Below, one piece after another: positions 47,817 to 57,034 of a stretch of DNA of 64,000 bases; position 1 is the first letter of the stretch, and every line of letters begins with the position of its first letter. Below the pieces are notes generated by a model, which did no database searches, was not told the origin of the DNA, and saw only the letters and a list, made by a program, of their open reading frames with translations. This stretch comes from Streptomyces altiplanensis (lineage in GTDB: Bacteria; Actinomycetota; Actinomycetes; Streptomycetales; Streptomycetaceae). The position numbers and the translations under genes were made by a program. The stretch is taken from assembly GCA_003719395.1 (NCBI GenBank), contig RHMC01000008.1, positions 21,251-85,250 on the forward strand. The letters are read 5' to 3'.

Positions 47817-50438
47817 ATGGGGACGGACGACGTGGTGTGGTCGGGAACGTGGGTCGCGGAGCGGCTGGGCGTCGAACTCGTCGCCGACGGCGAGGGGCAG
47901 CGGCCCGACGGCTTGAACGATCTGCTGGGTCTGGCCCTGCGCCGCAATCCGAAGCGGGCCCATCTGCTGGTGTCGAACGTGCTGGGCAAGCACGTGCCGC
48001 AGCTGCCCTCCCGGGTGTACGGAGCGGGATTCGCGCTCGGCGAGGACGTACGGAAGCTGCTGGGTGACGAGCGCCGCACGCGCGGTGGTCCTCGGATACG
48101 CCGAGACGGCGACGGGACTCGGCCACGCGGTCGCGGACGGCGTGGGCGTGGCGCCGTACCTCCACTCGACGCGCCGCCCGGTCGACGGCGTGCCGGCGGC
48201 GGGCGGCTTCGAGGAGTCCCACTCGCACGCCACCTCGCATCTGCTGCTGCCGGAAGATCCCGGGCTGCTGGCCGGCGAGGGGCCGCTGGTCCTCGTCGAC
48301 GACGAGTTCTCCACGGGCAACACGGTGCTCAACACCATCCGCGACCTGCACGGGCGGTACCCGCGTGAGCGGTACGTGATCGTGGCCCTGGTCGACATGC
48401 GTTCGGCACGGGACCGCGGGCGGCTGGAGGAGTTCGCGCGGGAGATCGGCGCGCGCGTCGACCTGATCGCGATGGCCTCGGGCACGGTCCGTCTGCCGGA
48501 GGGCGTACTGGAGAAGGGCCGGGCCCTGGTGGCGCAGTACGACCCCTCTCCGCCACCCCACTCCGGCCCCACGTCCCCGGAAACCGGCGCTGCCGCCGAA
48601 CCGCACGGCACCGGCGCCGGGATCAGCACCGGCACCGGCCCCGGGGCTGCGGGGGCCGGTGCCGCTTGCCCGGAGCCCGCCCGCGCCGCTTCCCGGGCCG
48701 CCACGCCCACCCGCGTCGAGCTGGGCTGGCCGAGCGGTGTGCCCGACGGGGGACGGCACGGGTTCGTACCCGCGCACCGGGCCGTGCTGGAGGGCGCGCT
48801 GCCGGGCATGGCCGGCCGTATCGCCGGAGCACTGCCCGAAGACGCGCGCCGCGTACTGGTTCTCGGCTTCGAGGAGCTGATGTACGCGCCGCTCAGGCTG
48901 GCCACCGCGCTGGAGGAGCGCGTCGAAGCCGAGGTGCGGTACTCGACCACCACCCGCTCACCCGTGCTCGCCGTCGACGACCCGGGTTACGCGATCCGCA
49001 CACGCATCGTCTTCCCCGCGCACGACAACCCCGCCGACGGCCCCGGCGCGCGCTACGCCTACTACGTCGCGGGGGCCGGCTTCGACGCCGTCGTCGCCGT
49101 GGTCGACTCCGCCGCCGACACCCCCGCACTGCACGCCCCCGACGGCCTCATCGCCCGCCTGGCCGCCCACACCGGGCACGTCGTGCTGGCAGTCGTCCCC
49201 TCGTACATACCCGAGACACCCGATGTACCAGGCATACCCGAGATGCCCGAGCGACGAGTCCCCGAACGGCAGGAACCGCCCATGCCCGAGCCCCTTCGCG
49301 GCCCCGCCTTCTCCTCCTACGCACCGGAGGACGTCGGCTGGCTGCTCCAGGACCTCTCGGGCGTCGAGCTCGAGGCCCCGACGGAGGAGCGCGAGGAAGC
49401 GATCCAGAGCGGCGGCGCGCACTACGCCGAGTCGCTCCCCGTCGAGTACCAGCCGAACGCCCAGTACCAGCAGCTCTTCATGGCCGCCCTGGAGACCTCG
49501 GCCACCCGCATCGCCCGGGCCGTCGCCACCGTCACCGAAACCGTCCTGGCCGAACGCTCACCCCTTCCTGTACTGGTCTCCCTGGCCCGCGCCGGCACGC
49601 CCGTCGGTGTACTGATGCGCCGCTACGCCCAGCACCGGCACGGGCTCGACCTCCCGCACTACGCCGTCTCCATCGTCCGCGGCCGCGGCATCGACGAGAC
49701 CGCCCTGCGCTGGCTGGCCGCACACCACGACCCGGCCGACGTCGTCTTCGTCGACGGCTGGACGGGCAAGGGCGCGATCACCCGCGAACTCGCCCAGGCC
49801 CTGGACAGCTTCGCCGCCACCACCGGCATCGACGGCTTCAGCCCGGAGATCGCCGTCCTCGCCGACCCCGGTGGCTGTGTGAAGACCTACGGCACACGCG
49901 AGGACTTCCTCATCCCCTCCGCCTGCCTCAACTCCACCGTCTCCGGTCTGATCTCGCGCACGGTCCTCCGTTCCGACCTGGTCGGCCCCGACGACTTCCA
50001 CGGGGCGAAGTTCTACCGCGAACTCGCCGACGGCGATGTGTCCGGCCACTTCCTCGACACCGTCGCCGCCCGCTTCGACGAGGTCGCGGACGCCGTGGAC
50101 GCCGAGGTCAAGGAACTGCTGTCGGCGGACCGCGCCCCCACCTGGGAGGGCTGGGCGGCCGTCGAGCGCATCAGCGAGGAGTACGGCATCCACGACGTGA
50201 ACCTCGTCAAGCCCGGCGTCGGCGAGACCACTCGTGTCCTGCTGCGCCGCGTCCCCTGGAAGATCCTCGCCAAGCGCGGCGCCGGCGCGACCTCGACCAC
50301 GTGCGCCTCCTGGCGGAGCAGCGCGGCGTCCCCGTCGAGGAGGTCGACGGACTCCCGTACACCTGTGTCGGGCTGATCCATCCCCAGTACACACGCGGCG
50401 CCACCGGCGCGGACGGCAAGGCGGTAACAGCGAAGTGA
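47817..50438 (+). CDS. fused phosphoribosyltransferase-TRSP / phosphoribosyltransferase-PELOTA protein, two frame breaks
   Basis: A protein of about 873 residues that appears to join two enzymes normally made separately. First part: PRTase_2-type domain with the PRPP loop LVLVDDEFSTGNTVLNTIRD near residue 165 and upstream GYAETATGLGHAVADG, then a TRSP-like domain (VLVLGFEELMYAPLRLATAL; SPVLAVDDPGYAIRTRIVF). After a Pro/Glu linker the second part is PRTase_1 (StiP-like): FSSYAPEDVGWLLQDL, PVLVSLARAGTPVGVLMRRY, the loop VVFVDGWTGKGAITRELA, and a C-terminal PELOTA RNA-binding domain (GVGETTRVLLRRVPWKIL; GLPYTCVGLIHP). Frame breaks near 48075 and 50290. An internal ATG at 49282 with AGGAA before it could start the second part separately. 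It overlaps the HAD gene start (GTGA). Confidence 0.84.
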
Positions 50439-51261
50439 CCAGCCGCCCTCCCGTCCTTGTAGCCAGCGATCTCGACCGCACCCTGATCTACTCCACCGCG
50501 GCCCTCGGCCTGCGCATGCCCGACGCCGAGGCGCCGCGCCTGCTCTGCGTCGAGGTCTACCAGAGCAAGCCGCTCTCCTACCTCACGGAGACCGCCGCCG
50601 GCCTGATGACGCAGCTCGCTGCCGCGACCTGGTTCGTACCGACGACCACCCGCACCCGCGAGCAGTACCAGCGCATCCGGCTCCCTGTCCCCACCCCCCG
50701 TTTCGCGATCTGCGCCAATGGTGGTCACCTTCTTGTCGACGGAGTGTCCGACCCGGACTGGCAGGCCCAGGTGGCGAAGACTCTCGCGGACGAGTGCGCC
50801 TCCCTGGCCGAGGTCCGCGCCCACCTCGTCGCCGCCGCCGACCCCGCCTGGCTGCTGAAGGAGAGGGTCGCCGAGGACCTCTTCGCCTACCTCGTCGTCG
50901 AGCGCGCGCTGCTGCCGGACGAGTGGGTCAAGGAACTCGGGGAGTGGGCACAGGCACGAGGCTGGACGGTCTCCCTCCAGGGCCGCAAGATCTACGCCGT
51001 ACCGAAGCCGCTCACCAAGAGCGCGGCCATGCGCGAGGTGGCCCGGCGCACCGGCGCCACTCTCACCCTCGCCGCAGGCGACTCCCTCCTCGACGCGGAT
51101 CTTCTGCTGGCCGCCGACCACGGCTGGCGACCGGGACACGGCGAGCTGGCCGACACGGCTGGACCGCCCCGCAGGTCACCGTCCTCCCCGAGGCCGGCGT
51201 CGCGGCGGGCGAAGAGATCCTGCGCTCCTTCATCCACGCCGCCGGCCGGCACCCGGCCTGA
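50435..51261 (+). CDS. HAD-superfamily hydrolase of the Ter-linked operon, frameshifted
   Basis: A predicted phosphatase of about 275 residues. HAD motif I is VASDLDRTLIYST (nucleophile and acid Asp); the conserved lysine is in VPKPLTKSAAMREVARRTG and the late acidic motif in LAAGDSLLDADLLLAADHG. A long cap lies between. One G seems missing near 51160, after which VTVLPEAGVAAGEEILRSF ends the protein. It is the third gene of the operon and translationally coupled to the phosphoribosyltransferase gene. The likely job is to remove phosphate from the pathway product. Confidence 0.88.
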
Positions 51262-51856
51262 GCATCCGAACGCCCACGAAGAGCAGCACCGCCAGCACGG
51301 CCCCCACCAGCACCACCTTCGAGTACGTGGAGACATAACCCGTCACGTCCGCCCAGTTCTCGCCCAGTGCGTAACCGGCGAGGACGAAGACGGTGTTCCA
51401 TATCGCGCTGCCGAGCGTGGTGAGCCCGAGGAAGACCGGCAGCGGCATGCGCTCGACCCCCGCGGGCACCGATATCAGGCTCCGGAAGATCGGGATCATC
51501 CGCCCGAACAGGACCGCCTTGGTGCCGTGGCGCAGGAACCAGGCCTCAGTCCGCTCGATGTCGGAAACCTTCACCAGGGGCAGCTTGGCCGCTATCGCGA
51601 CGGTCCGGTCGCGCCCGAGCAGCGCCCCCACCCCGTACAGCGCGAGGGCACCGACCACCGAGCCCGCCGTGGTCCACAGCAGGACGGCGATCAGGCTCAT
51701 CTGCCCGGTACTGGCGGCGAATCCCGCCAGCGGCAGAATCACCTCGCTGGGCAGGGGCGGGAACAGGTTCTCCAGGGCGATGGCAATGCCGGCGCCCGGC
51801 GCCCCCAGGGTGTCCATGAGGGAGTTGATCCATTGTGGTGCGCTGCTCTCGGTCAT
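51230..51856 (-). CDS. DedA family membrane protein
   Basis: A 208-residue integral membrane protein of the DedA (VTT) family. Motifs: ALENLFPPLPSEVILPLAG with the conserved acidic residue in the first re-entrant helix, LYGVGALLGRD, then GRMIPIFRSLISVPAGVERM. Some relatives translocate phospholipids or undecaprenyl phosphate. ATG at 51856. Its 3' end overlaps the HAD gene by 32 bases, convergently. Confidence 0.9.
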   Translation of the reverse strand: MTESSAPQWINSLMDTLGAPGAGIAIALENLFPPLPSEVILPLAGFAASTGQMSLIAVLLWTTAGSVVGALALYGVGALLGRDRTVAIAAKLPLVKVSDIERTEAWFLRHGTKAVLFGRMIPIFRSLISVPAGVERMPLPVFLGLTTLGSAIWNTVFVLAGYALGENWADVTGYVSTYSKVVLVGAVLAVLLFVGVRMLRPGAGRRRG

Positions 51857-51974
51857 GCGATCCACATTAGGAATCCGGACCTGAAGCCACACTGAAGAAG
51901 GCCGCAGGATTCCCGGGCATCAGCCCAGGGGAATACTGCGGTTTTCCGCAGTGCGCGGGCCCGCACCGCCCGGT

Positions 51975-51980
51975 TAGCGT
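51975..51980 (+). promoter_or_regulatory. -10 box for leaderless sensor-LuxR gene
   Basis: TAGCGT is followed by eight bases and ATG at 51989, without a ribosome site, matching the leaderless pattern seen at several other genes here. Confidence 0.45.
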
Positions 51981-51988
51981 GCTTGATC

Positions 51989-52691
51989 ATGAAAGCAGTC
52001 GTGTGGCGCGGAGTCCGGTTCGCGGCAGGTCTCGTCATCGGGGCGTGGTCCGCGGTCGCCGAGCTGGTCTTCGTGCCCGTCTCCGGAGTGGCACTGCTGC
52101 TCGTGCTGGCGTGGCCGCACGGGCGGCAGACGGTGATGCGCCCCGTCGCGGCCGGGAGCCGCCGCCCGACCGAGTTCGAGCGCGGCCGGCTGGGCACCTT
52201 CCTCGGAATACGGATATCCGAGACGTACGCGAGCGAACGCGCCCTGCGCTACCTCGCCGCGCGCTGGAGGCTGGGCCTGCTCGGCGCCGTCGTCCTGGTC
52301 TCCGTCCTCATCGGCACCGGCTACGGCACCTTCTCGTGTACGGCTGGCTGATCGCCGACATCAAGTCTCCCGGCCTGGTCGCCTTCGGCACCCTCGGCGG
52401 GTTGTTCCTGCTCTTCCTGCGGGGCGGGCGGCCTTCGACTCCGAGGCCGTACGCCAGCTGCTGACCCGCTCGACCCGCACCGATCCGCTGTCCCGCCTCA
52501 CCGAGCGGGAGCGCGACGTGTTCGCCGAGATGGCCCAGGGACACACCAATGCGGCGATCGCGACGCGGCTGCACGTGTCGCAGAGCGCCGTGGAGAAGCA
52601 CACCAACGCAATCTTCGAGAAGCTCGAACTGCCGGGAAACAGCGGCTGCAGTCGCCGGGTTCTGGCCGTACTCCGATATCTGGACACCTGA
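51989..52691 (+). CDS. chimeric sensor-domain / LuxR helix-turn-helix protein, frame breaks
   Basis: The N-terminal 110 residues look like the membrane 'putative sensor' domain found in front of Streptomyces histidine kinases (LVFVPVSGVALLLVLAWPHG, RLGTFLGIRISETYASERAL, then LGLLGAVVLVSVLIGTGYGT and LGGLFLLFL). It passes straight into the end of a NarL-type response regulator: FDSEAVRQLLTRSTRTDPLS, LTERERDVFAEMAQGHTN, SQSAVEKHTNAIFEKLEL and a final VLAVLRYLDT. The kinase core and receiver are absent. Breaks near 52335, 52425 and 52645 need correction before it can be judged functional. It may be a deletion relic or a one-piece membrane-bound regulator. Confidence 0.7.
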
Positions 52692-52701
52692 GAGGGACGC
52701 G

Positions 52702-53361
52702 ATGAGCAAGGGAAACAGCACCCCGGTCACCGACGAGCTGTACGCGTACATGCTGGCGCACAACCCCCCGCTGGACACCGTGCAGCGGGAGCTCGTCGAC
52801 ACCACCTGCCGGCAGTTGCCGGAGCACGCGGGCATGCAGTCCGCCGAGGAGCAGGGACCGCTCCTCGCCTTCCTGGTCCGGCTGACCGGGGCACGGCACA
52901 TCGTCGAGATCGGTACGTTCACCGGTTTCTCCGCGCTGTCGATGGCGCAGGCCCTGCCCGCAGACGGCCGGCTGATCACGTGCGACGTGTCGGAGGAGTG
53001 GACGGCGTACGCGCGCGACGCCTGGGCGAAGGCGGGCGTCGCCGACCGCGTCGAACTGCGCATGGGCCCTGCCCTGGACACCCTGCGCGCCATGCCCGCG
53101 GAGCCGCACATCGACGTCGCCTACCTCGACGCCGACAAGGTCAACTACGTGCCGTACTGGGAGGAGCTGGTGCCCAGGATGCGACAGGGCGGAGTGATCG
53201 CCACCGACAACGTCTTCTTCCACGGAGGCGTCACGGACCCGGACGCGACGGGCGCGGCGGCAGCGATCAAGGAGTTCAACGACCGGGTGACGGCCGACGC
53301 GCGCATGGAGAGCATCATGATCCCCGTCGCGGACGGCGTGACGCTCTCCAGGAAGCGCTGA
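52702..53361 (+). CDS. class I SAM-dependent O-methyltransferase
   Basis: A 219-residue catechol-O-methyltransferase-like enzyme. The SAM-binding motif I is IVEIGTFTGFSALSMAQALP; the acidic end of strand 2 is LITCDVSEEW; the metal-binding region is DVAYLDADKVNYVPYWEEL and the following GGVIATDNVFFHG. ATG at 52702 is ten bases after the LuxR-fusion stop, so they are likely cotranscribed. Substrate unknown. Intact. Confidence 0.92.
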   Translation: MSKGNSTPVTDELYAYMLAHNPPLDTVQRELVDTTCRQLPEHAGMQSAEEQGPLLAFLVRLTGARHIVEIGTFTGFSALSMAQALPADGRLITCDVSEEWTAYARDAWAKAGVADRVELRMGPALDTLRAMPAEPHIDVAYLDADKVNYVPYWEELVPRMRQGGVIATDNVFFHGGVTDPDATGAAAAIKEFNDRVTADARMESIMIPVADGVTLSRKR

Positions 53362-53364
53362 TCC

Positions 53365-53583
53365 TCAGCCGCAGCACCCGCCTCCGCAGCACCCGCCTCC
53401 GCCCCCGCCAGAGGGCGCGGCCGAGGCGGACCTGGCCGTACCGCCCACGGCGACGGCGGACAGCAGCTTGACGGTGTCGTCGTGCCCGTCCGGACAGGTG
53501 GCGGGTGCGGAGGACTCGGCCATGGGCCGGTTCAGCTCGAAGCTGGTGCCGCAGGAGCGGCAGCGGTACTCGTAACGAGGCAT
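53365..53583 (-). CDS. FmdB-type zinc ribbon protein
   Basis: A 72-residue protein. The N-terminal zinc ribbon reads PRYEYRCRSCGTSFELNRPM with a second cysteine in ATCPDGHDD, as in FmdB/CxxC_CXXC_SSSS proteins; the C-terminus is Gly/Cys-rich (GGGGGCCGGGCCG). ATG at 53583 is preferred over the GTG two codons upstream. Role unknown, possibly regulatory. Convergent with the methyltransferase gene, three bases away. Confidence 0.87.
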   Translation of the reverse strand: MPRYEYRCRSCGTSFELNRPMAESSAPATCPDGHDDTVKLLSAVAVGGTARSASAAPSGGGGGGCCGGGCCG

Positions 53584-53612
53584 GCCCACAGGTTACTGAG
53601 TCGCCCTCCGGT

Positions 53613-54988
53613 TCAGGAGCCCGCGCCCCGCTCCTCACGGATCTCCGAAACGACCCGCGCCACCGTGCGCCGTACGGCCTCGGTCTCGGTCAGGAAGTGC
53701 CAGTAGTCGGGATGGCGGCCTTCCAGACCTGCGACGGCCCGTTCCAGCCGGGCCACCGAGTCGTCGAGCGGACGGGCATGCCGCGGATCGGGCATGTTGC
53801 GCCCGGCCATGGCCAGTCGCTGAGCGTCTCTGATCGCGAACCGCGTCCGCTCGATTTCCTGCTGCGGGTCCTTGGACACGGCGTTGAGCCGCTGCAACCG
53901 GTCGCCGGCAGCCGAAACCGCCTCGTCGGTGGAGTTCAGCAGCGCCCTGACCGTGCTGAGCAGGGAGACGGCATCGGGCCACCGCTGCTCGTCACGCGCC
54001 TTCGCCGCTTCCGCGATCTTCTCCTCGGCCTGCCGGACCGTTTTCGCTGTCTGCGCGGGTACGGTCTGCAAGTCCTGCCAGCACGCGGCGGTGAACCGGC
54101 GCCGCAGCTCGCTCAGGATCGGTTCGACCTTGCCCGCCCGGGTCGTCAGCGCCTGGGCCCGGGTCCGCAGCGACACCAACCGCCGGTCGATCTCCGCCGC
54201 CCGCTCCGGCAGCCGCTCGGCCTCGGTCCGCACGGCGTCGGCGTCGCGCAGCACCTGGTCCGCACGCTGCAGGGTCTCCGGTACGCCGTGCCGTCCGGCG
54301 CCCTCGTTGAGCTTGGTCAGCTCGGGCGCGAGGGCCGCCAGCCGGGCCGCGAGATCATCGGCCCTGAGCCCCGAGGCCCGTACCGCATCCAGCGCGTTGC
54401 TCGCCGCGAGAAGCGTCTGACGGGCCCGCTCCACGGCGGGCGCGAGCCGGGCGAGCTGTGTCTCCGCCGTGTCGAGCAGCGGTCCCAGCCCCTGCGCGTA
54501 CCGGTCGAGCTCGCCCTTGACCCGTACCAGCTCGTCCTTGGCTCTGCTCAGCTCCGTGCGCGCCTTGGCGGCCGTGGCAGCCTCCAGGTCGTCACGTCGA
54601 GGTCGTGAGCGTCGACGGCGGTGATGTACGTATGGCTGACCTCGTCGATGCGCCGCCCCAGCGCCGCGAAGTCCTCCACGGCTCTGCGGGCCTTCGGCGA
54701 ACTGTCCACCGCCGTGATCGTCTCGATCGAGATCCGCAGGTCGCGCTGGGCGGTGTCCAGTTCGTAGAAGGCCGCGGCGGCCTCGTCCTTGGCGGCCTGG
54801 GCGTCGGCGCGCACATTCTCCCCGCGCCCGCCGAACCAGCGCCTCGTACCGCCGCCCGCGAAGGCGGAGGGAAGCGTGACGATCAGCGGCACCGGCAGGA
54901 GCACGAGCGCGACGACGTCCCGGACGGCACCCGCTTTCGTACGGCGGCGTACTCGCTGCGTGTACGGCTGCGCGTGTGTCGCCGTCAC
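53613..54988 (-). CDS. membrane-anchored coiled-coil protein, unknown function, frameshifted
   Basis: I do not recognise a named family. The GTG at 54988 (TATHAQPYTQRVRRRTK) gives a basic N-terminus, one membrane helix (VVALVLLPVPLIVTLPSAFA) and then about 400 residues of mostly charged, helix-forming sequence with heptad-like spacing (ELSRAKDELVRVKGELDRYA, AVERARQTLLAASNALDAV, RQAEEKIAEAAKARDEQRW). The end reads LEGRHPDYWHFLTETEAV. The frame changes near 54595. The layout suggests a rod-like protein lying on the inner face of the membrane. Next to the zinc ribbon gene on the same strand. Confidence 0.7.
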
Positions 54989-55061
54989 ATCCCTCTCCCG
55001 TGCTGTGTCCGCCCCTGCCCGGTACATTCTCCCACCAGGTAAGGACGAACACACGGGCCGG

Positions 55062-55820
55062 TTAGTTCGCGCTTCGCAGGGTGATTTCCCCGTTGTCGCT
55101 GTTCGCCCTCACCACATGGGGGCTGTCCGGGTCGCGCGGCACGCCGACCCGGACGTCGCCGTTGTCGCTCCTGGCCGTCACGCTGTACGTGGCCCTGGGC
55201 AGGTCGAGGCTGATCTCGCCGTTGTCGCTGCCGGCCTCCACCAGGTCCGGGACGACCGTGAAGGCCATCCGCACACTCCCGGAGTCGGAGACCGCGTTCA
55301 CCCTCTTCGACGAGATCCCCTCCGCGACGATCTCCCCGTTGTCACTGGTCAGATCCAGCGGGCCGCCGGAGTCCTTGACGATCACCTCGCCGTTGTCGGA
55401 GCGGAGCGTGAGGGCGGTGTCGAACCCGGTGGCCGTGACCTTCCCGTTGTCGTCCTTCACGGTGACCGCGACCCCGCGCGGCACCTTCACCCGGTGCCAC
55501 GACTCGCAGTCGCTCACCATCGCGTCGCAGTGCTGTCGCAGCACGAGCTCGCTCCCCTTCATCTCCCAGGTGGACTCGGGCCCCTCACCGAGGAACACCC
55601 ACCCGTCGGCACGCCGCGTGACTTCGACGTCCTTCACATCGGCCGGCACCAGTTCGAGGACCGAGTCGTCGGCGTCGATGGTCAGCGCCTTCCCGCTGAA
55701 CGGAAACGACCGCTGCTCGGCGGGCGCGTCCTTGGCCTCGCTCCCGCCGCAGCCACTCAGAGCAACCACGGCGGCGACGGCCCCGCCGACGGCGAGAAAG
55801 GTGCGGGTGCGAAGTGCCAC
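55062..55820 (-). CDS. DUF4097-type repeat lipoprotein
   Basis: A 252-residue lipoprotein. The signal FLAVGGAVAAVVALSGCGG has the lipobox LSGC. The rest is a DUF4097 (adhesin-like) right-handed beta-solenoid in which D-N-G-E/K/D turns recur about every 17-20 residues (KDDNGKV, RSDNGEV, TSDNGEI, GSDNGEI, RSDNGDV, NSDNGEI). It is surface-exposed and probably structural; actual role unknown. Intact. Confidence 0.86.
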   Translation of the reverse strand: MALRTRTFLAVGGAVAAVVALSGCGGSEAKDAPAEQRSFPFSGKALTIDADDSVLELVPADVKDVEVTRRADGWVFLGEGPESTWEMKGSELVLRQHCDAMVSDCESWHRVKVPRGVAVTVKDDNGKVTATGFDTALTLRSDNGEVIVKDSGGPLDLTSDNGEIVAEGISSKRVNAVSDSGSVRMAFTVVPDLVEAGSDNGEISLDLPRATYSVTARSDNGDVRVGVPRDPDSPHVVRANSDNGEITLRSAN

Positions 55821-56002
55821 GGTGATCGATCCCCCAAGTAGTCCCAGCGTGAGCCTTCACCGTACGAACGGCCCCGCCCCGGCGCGATGCGGACCACCAC
55901 CGAACCGGGGTGGGGTTATCCCCACCACCGCCCGACGCCGCCCGGCCAGGGAACGGATTGCCATCCCTCCCCATGAGCCATGTACGCTGTTGCCTCATCC
56001 AC

Positions 56003-56077
56003 GGGTGCGTAGCTCAGGGGTAGAGCGCTGCTCTTACAAAGCAGATGTCGGCGGTTCGAAACCGTCCGCGCCCACCA
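56003..56077 (+). tRNA. tRNA-Val (anticodon TAC)
   Basis: Acceptor stem GGGTGCG/CGCGCCC, D-arm GCTC-GAGC, anticodon stem CTGCT/AGCAG around loop CTTACAA giving anticodon TAC (codon GTA), T-arm GGCGG-TTCGAAA-CCGTC, discriminator A and encoded CCA. 75 bases. Its 3' end is repeated twice downstream. Confidence 0.95.
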
Positions 56078-56080
56078 GTG
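56033..56080 (+). repeat. attachment-site-like repeat, copy 1 (tRNA-Val 3' end)
   Basis: The 48 bases from the anticodon loop to three bases past CCA recur at 56953-57000 with a single mismatch (A at 56039, C at 56959), exactly 920 bases away. Integrases commonly use tRNA 3' ends as attachment sites. Confidence 0.85.
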
Positions 56081-56083
56081 GTA

Positions 56084-56142
56084 GGCACGACAAAGGCCCA
56101 GGCCACCGGGGATTATCCGGGAGCCTGGGCCTTTGTCGTGCC
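56084..56142 (+). terminator. long hairpin after tRNA-Val
   Basis: Perfect 20-bp arms GGCACGACAAAGGCCCAGGC and GCCTGGGCCTTTGTCGTGCC with a 19-base loop; transcription of the tRNA should end here. Confidence 0.88.
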
Positions 56143-56256
56143 GTCGACGGAGACGGGGCCTTGTGGCTGACTACGCCGCACATACTCACAGTCGCGGAGC
56201 ACCACTGGGCGGCCTATCCTGAAATTTAAGGTCTTCTAGAGAAAAGGAGCCTTGAG

Positions 56257-56571
56257 ATGCATTTCGTCCTGCTCGCGACCCACGATCCGGATGTCTGTCC
56301 GACCGCCAACGCGACGACGCGCGACCTGATGCTGAAGACCGCTCCTGAGATGCCCAACCTTGCCCAGAAGGCGGGCGTCAGCATCGTGGCCGGCCCCTTC
56401 GTCAACCGTGAGCACACAATTGTCGCGGTCGTGCAGTCCGAAAAGGCCGAGAATGTCGACCGCTTCCTGATGGAGGCTCGTCTCCCCCACTGGAACCGCG
56501 TGCGTGTGCTGCCGTCGCTGACCATGGAAGAAGCTCTCGTCGAAGTCGAAGCACAGACGCCGATCTTCTGA
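56257..56571 (+). CDS. small dimeric alpha/beta-barrel-like protein
   Basis: A 104-residue protein with the layout of YciI/DUF3303-type dimeric ferredoxin-like folds: strand MHFVLLATHDPDV, helix TTRDLMLKTAPEMPNLAQKA, strand VSIVAGPFVNREHTIVAVVQ, helix AENVDRFLMEARLP and final strand. AAGGAG precedes the ATG at 56257. Upstream DNA and codon use are AT-richer than the surroundings, and the gene lies between two att-like repeats, so horizontal origin is likely. No enzyme motif is visible. Confidence 0.68.
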   Translation: MHFVLLATHDPDVCPTANATTRDLMLKTAPEMPNLAQKAGVSIVAGPFVNREHTIVAVVQSEKAENVDRFLMEARLPHWNRVRVLPSLTMEEALVEVEAQTPIF

Positions 56572-56580
56572 CCCACCCGA

Positions 56581-56778
56581 TCAGGCGCGGGGCGGTACTT
56601 CGGTGCGGGGTCGAACGCGCGCGTAAATGGGGCCGTAGCCGAGATCAGGACGTGCGACGCGCAGCACCTCGTACCGGGCGGCAAAGGACGTCCAGCGCCT
56701 CATGGAGCGAACAGCCGAGGCGCTCACCATGAGCCCACGGATGATTTGCTCGGCGAGGGTGGCCGCGTCGAAGCTCAC
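56581..56778 (-). CDS. hypothetical small protein in an integrated remnant
   Basis: A 65-residue open frame from a GTG (SFDAATLAEQIIRGLMVSAS, ending ARVRPRTEVPPRA). Its composition differs from the surrounding genes and it lies between att-like repeats. No family recognised and no strong ribosome site; it may be the remnant of a larger element gene. Confidence 0.35.
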   Translation of the reverse strand: MSFDAATLAEQIIRGLMVSASAVRSMRRWTSFAARYEVLRVARPDLGYGPIYARVRPRTEVPPRA

Positions 56779-56952
56779 CCGCAGCCGTCCCTAACACCGT
56801 TCGCCGCCCTCCCCTTGCGTGCCACTACCGTGCCAGGACGACCGGGCAACAGCGGTCAGCCAAGGGTCACGGCGGGGCTTGTACGCGTTCCGTGACCGTG
56901 GGACTGCCGAGGCCGGATGACCTGGGCGAACGCCTCATAGATCATTGCCAGG
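56779..56952. other. non-coding stretch inside the putative element
   Basis: Between the small reverse-strand frame and the second att-like repeat I see no gene, hairpin or further tRNA part. Confidence 0.4.
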
Positions 56953-57000
56953 CTTACACAGCAGATGTCGGCGGTTCGAAACCGTCCGCGCCCACCAGTG
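56953..57000 (+). repeat. attachment-site-like repeat, copy 2
   Basis: A 47/48 match to the tRNA-Val 3' end, without the 5' half of a tRNA. It marks the far side of a 920-base segment that begins at the tRNA. Confidence 0.85.
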
Positions 57001-57002
57001 CG

Positions 57003-57034
57003 AAGGCCCCCAACCGATCATGGTTGGGGGCCTT
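57003..57034 (+). terminator. hairpin after att copy 2
   Basis: AAGGCCCCCAACC (57003-57015) and GGTTGGGGGCCTT (57022-57034) pair perfectly around a six-base loop and are followed by TG. Confidence 0.8.

Noticed and set aside
53365..53445. Gly/Cys-rich end of the zinc ribbon protein as a possible lanthipeptide precursor
   Set aside because: The CCGGGCCG tail is common in FmdB-type proteins, and no modification enzyme lies nearby.
55062..55820. Repeated CCGTTGTCGCT-type DNA in the DUF4097 gene as a regulatory repeat array
   Set aside because: The repeats are in phase with the recurring DNGE turns and are explained by the protein.
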